Shown: piece after piece, positions 30,867 through 39,246 of the stretch
Numbering within the stretch: the first letter of the stretch is position 1
Layout: each line of letters opens with the position of its first letter
Assembly (NCBI GenBank): GCA_017538365.1
Contig: JAFYIZ010000035.1
Coordinates: 1 to 64,000, forward strand
Source of the DNA: a bacterium
Lineage (GTDB): Bacteria > UBP6 > UBA1177
DNA: 64,000 nt
Reading direction: 5' to 3'
Program-made: the position numbers and the translations under genes
Notes under the pieces: generated by a model
Database searches by the model: none
What the model saw: the letters and a program-made list of their open reading frames with translations, nothing else
Told to the model about the DNA's origin: nothing

Positions 30867-31082
30867 TTATCTATCCTTTTTATCTTTTTCTTCATCCGTA
30901 ATTTGCTTTTCCGGCTGTTTTCCTTCCAATGTGAAAAATGTGCTGGCATTCAGCGGAGTCACAACACTTTTTCCGGTTTTGGATTCAAGTTCTTTTCTAT
31001 TGACTGAATTATGCGGAGTATGCCTTTTGTGTCGGCAGATTGAATCTCTCTCCGTTTTCCATCTCGTCCGATCATTTGAAGG
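30867..31082 (-). pseudogene. Remnant of a Bro-N/phage-antirepressor-like gene (C-terminus)
   Basis: The frame ends with NRKELESKTGKSVVTPLNA, which resembles the C-terminal element (AxNARxELExKTGKxVV) of Bro-N/DinD-type proteins. Upstream the family pattern is lost: SICRHKRHTPHNS looks like a frameshifted join. The 5' side runs into a palindrome (31083-31101) and then into a dispersed repeat, so the main domains are missing. I call it a decayed fragment. Confidence 0.5.
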
Positions 31083-31101
31083 GGGGTACAAATTGTACCC
31101 C
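31083..31101. repeat. Palindrome with CAA-N-TTG centre
   Basis: GGGGTACAA-A-TTGTACCCC, perfect nine-base arms around one base, at the broken 5' edge of the Bro-N-like remnant. Confidence 0.9.
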
Positions 31102-31172
31102 AGTTGAGTCAAATAAAATTTAGATTTTTGTTTCATCTGATTTTGTCGGAGCTTAGGTCTGCTCGCCCGCTC

Positions 31173-31230
31173 GTCATTCTGAGCGTGAGCGAAGAATCTC
31201 AGAGATCTTTCACATTCATTCAAGATGACG
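31173..31230. repeat. Dispersed repeat, GTCATTCTGAGC family
   Basis: Begins GTCATTCTGAGC, passes GAAGAATCTCAGAGAT and ends CAAGATGACG. The ends are inverted, and the same family interrupts the MmeI-like gene. Confidence 0.8.
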
Positions 31231-31469
31231 ATGGCATGCGTGGTCTTTTAACGCAAAAAATTAAGTATTATACTCGCCAACTCAGGCATATACCGCCTAA
31301 GTTGGAAAAATTCAGAACTTCAAACACACAAATATTTAGCTTGAAAATCGAGTATATTTTTATTATTTTTCAAAAACTGTTAAATAAAAATTGATTTTTT
31401 AAATTTTATTTTCTATTTATCAATTGTTTGACTTGTTATTTTTATCAATTTTCATCTTGAAAAAATAAA

Positions 31470-32618
31470 ATGAAGAAACACGAGAATCAAGCTATTTTAT
31501 TTGAAGCAGTACAGACGATAAAGACCGCGATACTGAAAAGTCAAGGTGACGCGGCAAGATCTGTAAATGAAAAGCAGTTATTGCTTTATTTTGGGGTTGG
31601 TAAATACATATCTCTAAATTCGAGATCGGGTTTTTGGGGAAAAGGAGCTATTGATGCCATAAGCAGTCAATTGGGCAGAGAGATGCCCGGGCTGAAAGGT
31701 TTTTCATCACGAAATCTAAGAAATATGCGAACTTTTTATGAAGAGTGGGCACTACTTGCCGGAGACAAGCAGGAACAGATATCCTCGAAAAATCTCTCTG
31801 GAAAGGCTGAACTGCAAATTTGGCAGACGCGTCTGCCAAATTCCGACATTTTTTCCAGAAATGAGTTTTTTAACATCAGCTTTTCACATCACACGCTCAT
31901 TTTGTCCAAAATAAAAAATTACGACGAGCGGATATTTTATATAAGGCTGGCAGCGGCAGAAAAACTCAGCCACGATGAACTGAAAATCAGAATCATTTCA
32001 GACGATTATCACCATCGCAGCATACTGCCGAACAATTTTGGGGAAACATTTTCCGAGTCGGAGCAGGCTTTTCGTGCAATAAATATGTTCAAAGACGAAT
32101 ATCTGCTTGATTTTATCAATGTTGAGCAACTCGGAATCCGTGACAATCAGGATATTGATGAAAAAGTCTTGGAAAATGCCATTGTTCACAATGTTAAAAA
32201 CTTTATTTTGTCGTTCGGCAAAGATTTCGCATTTATAAGAAACCAGTATCACATTGATGCTTTTGGCGAGGATCAATACATTGATCTCTTGTTCTTCAAC
32301 CGTGAACTGAATTGCCTTGTTGCAGTAGAACTTAAAAGCGGCAGATTCAAAACCTCATATTTGGGTCAGCTTTTCGGATATCTCAGCGTTCTCGATGAAT
32401 TCGAGAAAAAGCCGCATGAAAACCCCTCCATCGGAATCATTTTATGCAAAGATATGAATAAATCGTTTGTTGATTTTGTAATTCGAGATTATACGAAACC
32501 AATGGGGGTCGCCACTTACAAAACATCAAAAGATATGCCGGATAAACTGAAAAAAGCTTTGCCGGATATTGATGATTTAAGGAAATTGCTGGAATCAAAT
32601 GAAAAGAAAGAAGGCTAA
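31470..32618 (+). CDS. YhcG/DUF1016-family PDDEXK nuclease, copy 2
   Basis: 382 residues. N-terminal DUF1016 domain about residues 5-95; PDDEXK domain about 240-360 with YIDLLFFN and the E-L-K of VAVELKSG. It diverges strongly from copy 1 outside these motifs. A perfect 26-base palindrome at 31817-31842 encodes residues 116-125, just before ISFSHH (136-141), the equivalent of IPWGHH in copy 1. I see no Shine-Dalgarno before the ATG, unlike most genes here. It lies 260 bases upstream of copy 3, same strand. Confidence 0.83.
   Translation: MKKHENQAILFEAVQTIKTAILKSQGDAARSVNEKQLLLYFGVGKYISLNSRSGFWGKGAIDAISSQLGREMPGLKGFSSRNLRNMRTFYEEWALLAGDKQEQISSKNLSGKAELQIWQTRLPNSDIFSRNEFFNISFSHHTLILSKIKNYDERIFYIRLAAAEKLSHDELKIRIISDDYHHRSILPNNFGETFSESEQAFRAINMFKDEYLLDFINVEQLGIRDNQDIDEKVLENAIVHNVKNFILSFGKDFAFIRNQYHIDAFGEDQYIDLLFFNRELNCLVAVELKSGRFKTSYLGQLFGYLSVLDEFEKKPHENPSIGIILCKDMNKSFVDFVIRDYTKPMGVATYKTSKDMPDKLKKALPDIDDLRKLLESNEKKEG
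31817..31842. repeat. Perfect 26-base palindrome inside nuclease copy 2
   Basis: Thirteen-base arms, AATTTGGCAGACG and its exact complement, with no spacer. Chance expectation of a perfect 13-base-arm palindrome in 64 kb is about one in a thousand. Confidence 0.93.
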
Positions 32619-32660
32619 CGATTCGTCTTCCGTGAACGCGGGAAACTCCCCTGTTGTCCA

Positions 32661-32707
32661 AAGTCGCAATTTGTGACCTTGAACCCATTCCCCAAATAAA
32701 TTCAGGC
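32661..32707. repeat. Palindrome plus conserved tail, copy A
   Basis: GTCGCAA-T-TTGTGAC (one mismatch) followed by CTTGAACCCATTCCCC and AAATAAATTCAGGC. Copies B (34070-34116) and C (63005-63050) share the tail while the palindrome arms differ. Confidence 0.8.
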
Positions 32708-32715
32708 TGTTTGTC

Positions 32716-32740
32716 GTAGAGACGTGCCGTGGTGCGTCTC
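32716..32740. repeat. GTAGAGACG hairpin repeat
   Basis: GAGACG (32719-32724) pairs with CGTCTC (32735-32740). Same element as the hairpin at 14853. Confidence 0.6.
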
Positions 32741-32878
32741 ATTATGATGTGGAAAATTCGTGGAATTTATGAAAGTTTTTCGCAAAATCTAAAATTGCAA
32801 ACATAATTATTTAGATAAAATTTGATTTTTTTAATCACAAAGATATTTTCGTTAGTGTTTTTCTTTGGAGTTTGAAAC

Positions 32879-34048
32879 ATGAAAGTTGTTGAATTAGAAA
32901 AGTTAAAAGAAAACATTAAGGACACCCGACTTGGAGCCGCGCCATCCCAAGTCGAGTTGTTCAAAGATGCCTGCACGATTATTGAACAGGCTCAGACAGT
33001 TGCATATCGGGCTATCAATGAAACCCTTATCAAGCGTAACTGGCTTTTAGGTCTGAGGATTCAGCATGAAGTTTTGAAGGGCAAACGTGCCGAATACGGT
33101 GAAAAAGTTATAAAAATGTTGGCAAAAGATTTGGTAAAGCGTTTTGGAAACGGTTTCAGTAAGGCAAACCTTTACCATTTTACAGCATTTTATAATTGCT
33201 TTCCGGACATTTTCTACGCAGTGAGTAGAAAATCTGAAACTATTCCGGCGATAACAAAACTTACTTATACAGCCGACTTATATGAACAGATTCAAACTTC
33301 TCGAACTATATGTCTTTCTTGGACTCATTACCGGATACTTTTGCAGGAATCCGATCCCGATGCCAGAATATGGTATGAAAATGAAGCTGCAAATGAAATA
33401 TGGAGTACCCGTACTTTGCAGCGGAATATATCATCACAGTATTATCACAGGATGCTTTTGTCTCAGAACAAATCTGTCGTTCGTGATGAAATGAAGAAAC
33501 TGACCGGTCATTTGCAGGACAAACTGGAATATTTGAAAAATCCGGTCATTGCTGAATTTCTCGGATTCAAGAACAAAACCGAATATTCAGAGAGTTCCTT
33601 GGAACAAAGCATCATAGACCATTTGATATCGTTTCTTATGGAATTGGGGAAAGGCTTTGCGTTTGTTGACAGACAAAAACACATTCACACAGAAAAGCAG
33701 GATTATTATTTGGATTTGGTGTTCTACAATTATTATTTGCGCTGTTTTGTTCTTGTTGATTTAAAAACGACAAAATTGAGTTATCAGGATGTCGGTCAGA
33801 TGGATATGTATGTAAAAATATACGATGAACTTGTACGGCCGGAAGGTCACAATCCGACAATAGGTCTCTTGCTTTGTGCCGATACCGATGAAGATGTAGC
33901 TCATTATTCTGTTTTAAGCAGCAACGACCAGCTTTTTGCAGCAAAATATCTGACTTATATGCCGACAAAAGAGGAACTGCGCCGAGAAATAGAGCAACAG
34001 AAGGAATTTTTCAGATTGCAATGCAAGGAAAATAAAGATAAAGAATAG
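32879..34048 (+). CDS. YhcG/DUF1016-family PDDEXK nuclease, copy 3
   Basis: 389 residues. N-terminal DUF1016 domain about 25-110 and PDDEXK domain about 250-370, with YLDLVFYN and D-L-K (VLVDLKTT) in place of E-x-K, a conservative change. Two inverted repeats sit in frame: CGACTTGG / CCAAGTCG (32927-32954, residues 17-25) and ATTTTCTAC / GTAGAAAAT (33209-33233, residues 111-119). The second again precedes the aromatic-x-His motif, LSWTHY (146-151). GGAG supports the ATG. Third family member in 25 kb. Confidence 0.83.
   Translation: MKVVELEKLKENIKDTRLGAAPSQVELFKDACTIIEQAQTVAYRAINETLIKRNWLLGLRIQHEVLKGKRAEYGEKVIKMLAKDLVKRFGNGFSKANLYHFTAFYNCFPDIFYAVSRKSETIPAITKLTYTADLYEQIQTSRTICLSWTHYRILLQESDPDARIWYENEAANEIWSTRTLQRNISSQYYHRMLLSQNKSVVRDEMKKLTGHLQDKLEYLKNPVIAEFLGFKNKTEYSESSLEQSIIDHLISFLMELGKGFAFVDRQKHIHTEKQDYYLDLVFYNYYLRCFVLVDLKTTKLSYQDVGQMDMYVKIYDELVRPEGHNPTIGLLLCADTDEDVAHYSVLSSNDQLFAAKYLTYMPTKEELRREIEQQKEFFRLQCKENKDKE
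32927..32954. repeat. Inverted repeat near the start of nuclease copy 3
   Basis: CGACTTGG and CCAAGTCG, eight-base arms, 12-base GC-rich loop, in frame. Confidence 0.75.
33209..33233. repeat. Inverted repeat before the W-x-H motif of nuclease copy 3
   Basis: ATTTTCTAC and GTAGAAAAT, perfect nine-base arms, seven-base loop, in frame. Confidence 0.8.
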
Positions 34049-34069
34049 TATTAATTACTTTCGATTTCC

Positions 34070-34116
34070 AAGATCACAATTTGTGACCTTGAACCAATTC
34101 CCCAATAAATTCAGGC
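34070..34116. repeat. Palindrome plus conserved tail, copy B
   Basis: GATCACAA-T-TTGTGACC (one wobble) followed by the TTGAACC...AATAAATTCAGGC tail. Confidence 0.8.
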
Positions 34117-34183
34117 GTGTCTCAACTTGATTTTTGAAATAAAAGGGAGGTGACAATTTGTCCCACCCCCTCTAAGCTTGAAC

Positions 34184-34202
34184 TGTTCGGAATTTCCGAA
34201 CA
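34184..34202. repeat. Perfect palindrome TGTTCGGAA-T-TTCCGAACA
   Basis: Nine-base arms around one base, directly at the 5' edge of the KilA-N fragment. Confidence 0.9.
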
Positions 34203-34379
34203 ATTAAGGACATCGCCAAGCTAAAAAATCCTATGGAACCAAAGGATGTGGTAAAGAACTGGATGCGTTCAAAAAACACTTTGGAATATCTGGGTTTATG
34301 GGAAATGCTTAACAATCCAGACTTTAGGGGGGTCGAAATCGACCCCCTCCTAAAAGAAGCTGGCAGTAATGCTTATTGA
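34203..34379 (+). pseudogene. KilA-N domain remnant
   Basis: 59 codons ending in TGA read DIAKLKNPMEPKDVV, NWMRSKNTLEYLGLWE, NPDF and KEAGSNAY, which follow the KilA-N domain closely (phage-type DNA-binding domain). There is no start codon or N-terminal part; the frame begins at a palindrome. A second palindrome (34328-34347) lies inside, in frame, between NPDF and the KEAGSN segment. The C-terminal half of the protein is missing, so this is a fragment. Confidence 0.7.
34328..34347. repeat. Palindrome inside the KilA-N remnant
   Basis: GGGGGTCGA-AA-TCGACCCCC, perfect nine-base arms, in frame with the KilA-N residues. Confidence 0.9.
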
Positions 34380-34530
34380 AGAAAGAAGATTGCTGACGGA
34401 TAAAAAATAAGGCTGATAAAACAAATTACGCGGATTGAATCTTTACAGATTTCGGTCAAAAAATTTCTTGCAGAAAAGGCAAAAATCGGTATTTTTCAGC
34501 GGTTGTTTTAATAACTTTCGGAGGTCAAAA

Positions 34531-35559
34531 ATGAGTGCGGATCGCGGTCAGCTTGGTATCGTTGCCTGTAATTCAGGTAAGGTTTTTGCGGATGCAATGG
34601 TCAAATACCTTAAGGAAAAATATAAGAAAGAGCATTTGGAAGAGCGTTTCCGCTATATAAAAAGCACAGAGACGCACTTTGCGAACGGCGAGATCAAAAC
34701 TTCCATCGACGAGCCTATCCGCGGTATGGACGTTTATGTCGTTCAGCTCATGGACGATCCTCTTTCACCTTATTCTGTAAACGATAACCTGATGGCGCTT
34801 GCGACGGCTCTGAATGCGGTCCACAACAGCGATGCGGCTTCGATCACGGCTGTTATCCCGCAGTTCCCGAATGCAAGACAGGAGCGCAGAAAAGGGCGTG
34901 AGAGCGTTACGGCTTCGATGGTGGCTTCATTTATCGAGGCAAGCGGCGCGGCGAGAGTCCTTACGATCGATATTCACGCTGAAGCCATCGCGGGTTTCTT
35001 CCATGTTGCACGTCTCGACAACCTTCATGCATCAAGACAGCTTATGAAATCGATGAACGAAAGGCATCTCATCTCCGAAAATACGGTCGTTGTCGCTCCG
35101 GATGTCGGTTCGGCTGAGACCGCAAGGTATTATTCCCGTGAACTGGCGACCGATATGGCTCTCATCGTCAAGGAAAGGGATTATTCCAAGGCTTCGACGG
35201 TCGTTGACACAAAACTCGTCGGTACGGTCGACGGAAGAGATGTCGTTATCGTCGACGATATGATCGCAACAGGCGGAACTTTGATCGCGGCATGCCAGAA
35301 ACTTCACGAATTCGGCGCTAAGAATATAGATGTTTTCTGCACCTTCCCGTTCTTCAACGGCGAAGCGGTCGAAAAGCTCGACAAGGCTCACGCAGACGGC
35401 TTTGTAAGAAGCGTCACCGGAACGAACGCAGTCAACCGCGGCGAAGAGTTCAAAAAAGCGCATCCGTGGTACAACGAAGTCGATGTCGCAAGATTCTTTG
35501 CGAAAGTCGTTTACAGCATAAACCACATGGAATCGATCTCGAACATCCTGGAATCTTAA
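34531..35559 (+). CDS. prs: Ribose-phosphate pyrophosphokinase
   Basis: 342 residues from the ATG at 34531 (GGAGG upstream); an open extension to 34435 has no ribosome site. It makes PRPP from ribose-5-phosphate and ATP for nucleotide and amino-acid synthesis. Visible are FPNARQERRKGRESV, DIHAEAIAGFF, and the PRPP loop VIVDDMIATGGT. It is somewhat longer than E. coli Prs (315) and diverges at the N-terminus, so it may belong to a separate branch. mutS follows 51 bases later. Confidence 0.93.
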   Translation: MSADRGQLGIVACNSGKVFADAMVKYLKEKYKKEHLEERFRYIKSTETHFANGEIKTSIDEPIRGMDVYVVQLMDDPLSPYSVNDNLMALATALNAVHNSDAASITAVIPQFPNARQERRKGRESVTASMVASFIEASGAARVLTIDIHAEAIAGFFHVARLDNLHASRQLMKSMNERHLISENTVVVAPDVGSAETARYYSRELATDMALIVKERDYSKASTVVDTKLVGTVDGRDVVIVDDMIATGGTLIAACQKLHEFGAKNIDVFCTFPFFNGEAVEKLDKAHADGFVRSVTGTNAVNRGEEFKKAHPWYNEVDVARFFAKVVYSINHMESISNILES

Positions 35560-35610
35560 GGATTCATGCGGCTTTCCCGATATTCCGCAATCTGAAATCA
35601 AGGAGTAGAC

Positions 35611-38202
35611 ATGCCAGTAAAAACTGCGATGGAAAAGGCGATGGAAACGCCGGCTATGCGCCAGTATCTTGAAACGAAGAAACGCTACAGCGACGCGATC
35701 CTCTTTTTCAGAATGGGCGATTTCTATGAAATGTTTTTCGATGATGCAGTCGAGGCTTCGGAAATACTCGGAATAACGCTCACAAGCCGCCACAAAGACG
35801 CAGACATCCCGCTTGCAGGCGTACCGTGGCATGCGGCCGATTTCTATATCAAAAAGCTCCTCGAAGCAGGGAAAAAGGTCGCAGTCTGCGAGCAGAGCGA
35901 GAATATGGACAGCACAAAAAAGACGATGGAGCGCAATGTCGTCCGCATCATGACTCCCGGAACGGTGGTCGAAGAAAGTTCGCTCAACGAAAACAGCAAC
36001 AACTGGCTGATGTCGGTCTTTTTCAAAAAGAAAGAGGCTTTTTTCTGCTGGGTCGATGTCAGCTGCGGAAACGTGTTTTACGCTGTTTCGACCGAATCTT
36101 CAGCCTCTGACATAATCGATCTCGTCGATCCGAAAGAGACTATTCTTTCGGAAGCATCCTCGTTTGTTACAGGCGAAGTGCTCGACCTCGAAAAATTTGC
36201 GGACTGGGTCCCCTCGGCGACTGCTGCCGAATACCTTGAAAGCCTTTACGGATGCACCTTTGACAAGTGTGTCTTCGCTTCGTTGAAGCAGCTTCTTTTC
36301 TATCTCGATTCGCTTTATTTCGGCAATTTTCCGCCGCTCAGACTGCCGGTAGAGTGGAAAAACGGCGACACGGCTTCTCTTGACTACAACACGGTATCAA
36401 ATCTCGAGCTTGAAAGGACACTTATCGGCGGCGAAAGAGTCGGATCGCTGCTTTGGGCGATAGACAAAACGCAGACCCCGATGGGAAAAAGGCTCCTTTC
36501 GGAAGTTATAAAAAATCCGCTTAAAAACCGTGACAGAATAATCCTCAGGCAGTGCTGCGTCGCAACGCTCTTTGAAGATCCTGTTCTGCTGCGCGAGATC
36601 AGGGATTATTTAGGCGTGATCAAGGATTTTGAGAGAACTCTCAGCAGGATCCTTGTGAGACGGGGTGGTCCGCGCGAAATATCGATGCTTTCGGCTTCGC
36701 TTCTTCAGGCGGTGAAACTGCGCTCCTACATCATGTCGATGCCTGAAAAAATGCCGTTTTTCGCTGACGGTGAATCTTTAAAACTCACCGAAGAGCAGAT
36801 TCTGTCGTGGCAGAAGCGTTTTCTGGAAGATTCTCCGCTTCTTTACAGGGACGGCGGCTTTGTGAATGCCGATTTTTCACCCGAAGTTTTCGAACTTTCC
36901 GACTTCATCCACAATTTCCGCTCACACATCGTCGCCCTTGAAGCGAAAGAGCGCGAAAAATCGCAGATACCCACATTGAAAGTAGGTTTCACGAAAGTTT
37001 TCGGATACTATTTCGAGATCAGCAAGCGCTTTGAAAAGCAGGTCCCCGACTATTTCATCAGAAAGCAGACGACCGTCAACACGGAGCGATATTTCACGGC
37101 TGAACTCAAAGAACTCGAAGAGAAAATTTCATCGGCGCAGGAGCGTCTGACGGCGCTTGAACTCAAGATTTTGGACGACACGGTGACGGAGATCGCCTCG
37201 TTCAAAGACGACATCCTTGCAGTCGCGAAATTCGTTGCCTGGATCGATCTTTTCAGCGGTTTCGCAAAACTTGCGGTAGAAAAAAACTACTGCCGCCCCG
37301 AGATCACAGACGAAGAGGGGATAGAGATCGTTGACGGCAGACACCCCGTCGTTGAAGCGTGCCTCAAAGATGCGAGATACGTTCCCGCAAGCGTTTCTAT
37401 AGGTTCCGGGAACCGCCGTTTCTGCCTTATCACAGGGCCGAACATGGGCGGTAAATCGACTTTGATGAGAATGACGGCACTCATAGTTTTATTGGCGCAG
37501 ACCGGCAGTTTCGTTCCAGCCGAAAGCGCTAAGATCGGCATTGTTGACGCGATTTTTACGAGAGTAGGGGCGAGCGACAACCTTTCGAGAGGCGAATCGA
37601 CATTCCTCGTTGAAATGAAGGAAGCCGCATCGATCCTGAACGCGGCGACCGAAAAATCGCTCATAATCCTTGACGAGATCGGGCGCGGAACGGGAACTTA
37701 CGACGGCATCAGTTTGGCCCGCGCTATCGCCGAATACATCATAACAAAGATCAATGCGACGACCCTTTTTGCAACACACTATCACATTCTGACCGAACTT
37801 GCCGAAGATTTCAGTCAGGTCGCCAATTTCCACATGACAGTTAGGGAATACGCCGGAAAAATGCGCTTTCTCTACCAGATGGAGGAGGGCGGCAGCAGCA
37901 GAAGTTTCGGTGTCGAAGTTGCAAAACTCACCGATATGCCGAAGGAAGTCATCAGAAACGCCGAAAAGATCCTCAAAAAAATGGAAGGTTTCGACCGCAG
38001 AATGCGTTTTGAAAACGGCTCGATGCTTCAGGCCGATATCTTTTCAATGGCTGAAGAGCAGAATAAAAGCGTCGTTCCTGAATATCTGCGCGAGATCGAA
38101 AAAGTTTTAAGAAGAGTAGATCCGGAAAAGATAAATCCCCGCGAAGCGATGAATATCATTTTCCAACTGTTCGATATAATTAAGGAAAGCGAGGAAGAGT
38201 AG
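35611..38202 (+). CDS. mutS: DNA mismatch repair protein MutS
   Basis: 863 residues, full length. It recognises mispairs and signals MutL. The mismatch-probing F-x-E motif lies in MGDFYEMF near residue 37. The ATPase has Walker A GPNMGGKST, Walker B ILDEIGRGTGTYDG, and the ATHYH segment. AAGGAG supports the ATG. It converges with the TPR lipoprotein, 18 bases apart. Confidence 0.97.
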   Translation: MPVKTAMEKAMETPAMRQYLETKKRYSDAILFFRMGDFYEMFFDDAVEASEILGITLTSRHKDADIPLAGVPWHAADFYIKKLLEAGKKVAVCEQSENMDSTKKTMERNVVRIMTPGTVVEESSLNENSNNWLMSVFFKKKEAFFCWVDVSCGNVFYAVSTESSASDIIDLVDPKETILSEASSFVTGEVLDLEKFADWVPSATAAEYLESLYGCTFDKCVFASLKQLLFYLDSLYFGNFPPLRLPVEWKNGDTASLDYNTVSNLELERTLIGGERVGSLLWAIDKTQTPMGKRLLSEVIKNPLKNRDRIILRQCCVATLFEDPVLLREIRDYLGVIKDFERTLSRILVRRGGPREISMLSASLLQAVKLRSYIMSMPEKMPFFADGESLKLTEEQILSWQKRFLEDSPLLYRDGGFVNADFSPEVFELSDFIHNFRSHIVALEAKEREKSQIPTLKVGFTKVFGYYFEISKRFEKQVPDYFIRKQTTVNTERYFTAELKELEEKISSAQERLTALELKILDDTVTEIASFKDDILAVAKFVAWIDLFSGFAKLAVEKNYCRPEITDEEGIEIVDGRHPVVEACLKDARYVPASVSIGSGNRRFCLITGPNMGGKSTLMRMTALIVLLAQTGSFVPAESAKIGIVDAIFTRVGASDNLSRGESTFLVEMKEAASILNAATEKSLIILDEIGRGTGTYDGISLARAIAEYIITKINATTLFATHYHILTELAEDFSQVANFHMTVREYAGKMRFLYQMEEGGSSRSFGVEVAKLTDMPKEVIRNAEKILKKMEGFDRRMRFENGSMLQADIFSMAEEQNKSVVPEYLREIEKVLRRVDPEKINPREAMNIIFQLFDIIKESEEE

Positions 38203-38220
38203 ATCAAATAGAGAGAGCCT

Positions 38221-39237
38221 TTATTTTTTGCTGCAGAATTCAGCCAATTTTGCCGAAACTTCTTTGAATGGAATGATCTGGTCGATCCCTTCGACTTTGA
38301 TTCCCTGCTCTGAAACCTCGGTCGGAATTAGGTTTCCGGGATTTGTTTCACATGAAACAAAGATATTTTTTTCGGAATCTAAAGCGAGGACATAGGCACT
38401 TCCCTGTGTTGTCGAGCGGTCGAGAAGGGCGTATTTGCCTTCTTCGATGGTTTCAGCTTCAGCGAGTTCAAGTGCTTTGATGAGGTCTCCCCCTTTTGTG
38501 AAGAGGATCTTAGCGAGGTTCCTTATTCTGTTTTCAGCAAGGAGCTCTTTTTTCGCATAATTTGCGCCGTCGATAAAGTTTCCTGTAAGCTCGGCAATCT
38601 GCATGACTGCAAAAACTATTTCGGGGCTATCTTTATCGAGTTTTTCCCTGATGTTCCATGCGTTTTCAAACTGCTCGCTCTGAAGGTAGACAAGGAATAT
38701 CGCGTTCTGGATCTCGCTTGATTTAGGCTCGATCTTCTCGGCTTCCTTGTAGTATTTCAGCGCTTCGTTCATGTTCTGTTCGACATAAAAGATGTTGCCG
38801 TAGAAAAAGAGCGTCGCAACGTGCTTCGGATTGAGTTTCAGCGCTTTTTCAGCGTAGGTCTTGGCTGAGTTTATATCCTGTGCGTCATAAGAGATCAAAG
38901 CCAGATTGTAAAGCGATTCGACCGGCTGGATCCCTTTTTCAACGCAGGTCTCAAATGCTTTTTTAGCTTCGTCTGTGCGGTTGAGTGCAGCAAGCGAATA
39001 AGCGGCATAGAACTCAGCGTCTTTGACTGTGCTTTTTCTGAATGATTCCAGAGCTTTTTCGTAATCCTGCTTAGAGAGAAACTCTTTGCCTTCTGTAAAC
39101 GCGGCGTCTTTGCTCTCTTCTTCAAGCAGTTTGAGATTGGCATCTTTTTCGTCGTTTCCTTTTTTATCGACGCTTCCGCAGCCGAAAACAAGCGCGCAGA
39201 AAGCGATCAGAACTAAAATTATCGCTGTTTTTTTCAT
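38221..39237 (-). CDS. TPR-repeat lipoprotein
   Basis: 338 residues. Signal peptide with lipobox VFGC (Cys20). Residues about 50-240 contain five to six TPR units (for example YEKALESFRKST, LNPKHVATLFFYGNIFY and ALKYYKEAEKIEP), then a C-terminal region of about 90 residues that I do not recognise. Probably a periplasmic scaffold. It is the last gene of the gmk-to-pyrK leftward operon, nine bases after pyrK. A parS-like site lies inside at 38344-38359. Confidence 0.75.
   Translation of the reverse strand: MKKTAIILVLIAFCALVFGCGSVDKKGNDEKDANLKLLEEESKDAAFTEGKEFLSKQDYEKALESFRKSTVKDAEFYAAYSLAALNRTDEAKKAFETCVEKGIQPVESLYNLALISYDAQDINSAKTYAEKALKLNPKHVATLFFYGNIFYVEQNMNEALKYYKEAEKIEPKSSEIQNAIFLVYLQSEQFENAWNIREKLDKDSPEIVFAVMQIAELTGNFIDGANYAKKELLAENRIRNLAKILFTKGGDLIKALELAEAETIEEGKYALLDRSTTQGSAYVLALDSEKNIFVSCETNPGNLIPTEVSEQGIKVEGIDQIIPFKEVSAKLAEFCSKK
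38344..38359. promoter_or_regulatory. parS-like ParB site inside the TPR lipoprotein gene
   Basis: TGTTTCACATGAAACA matches the parS consensus at 15 of 16 positions. Confidence 0.6.
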
Positions 39238-39246
39238 TTTTCTCTC

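Larger units (their letters stand above)
30784..31469. other. Gene-poor accessory stretch with remnants and repeats
   Basis: Holds, in order, a TGTCGGAGCGCGGGCGG repeat (30797-30825), a Bro-N-like remnant, a palindrome (31083-31101), a second TGTCGGAGC fragment (31144), a GTCATTCTGAGC repeat (31173-31230), an imperfect inverted repeat CCAACTCAGGC / GCCTAAGTTGG (31277-31305) and an AT-rich run before the next nuclease gene. No intact gene. Confidence 0.7.
32619..32878. other. Gap between nuclease copies 2 and 3 with two repeats
   Basis: Contains a CAA-N-TTG palindromic repeat (32661-32707), a GTAGAGACG hairpin repeat (32716-32740) and an AT-rich run ahead of copy 3. No gene supported. Confidence 0.65.
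34049..34530. other. Gap with repeats and a KilA-N remnant before prs
   Basis: Holds repeat copy B (34070-34116), an imperfect GACAA-T-TTGTC palindrome (about 34147-34170), the palindrome at 34184-34202, a KilA-N fragment (34203-34379), and the prs leader. Confidence 0.7.
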
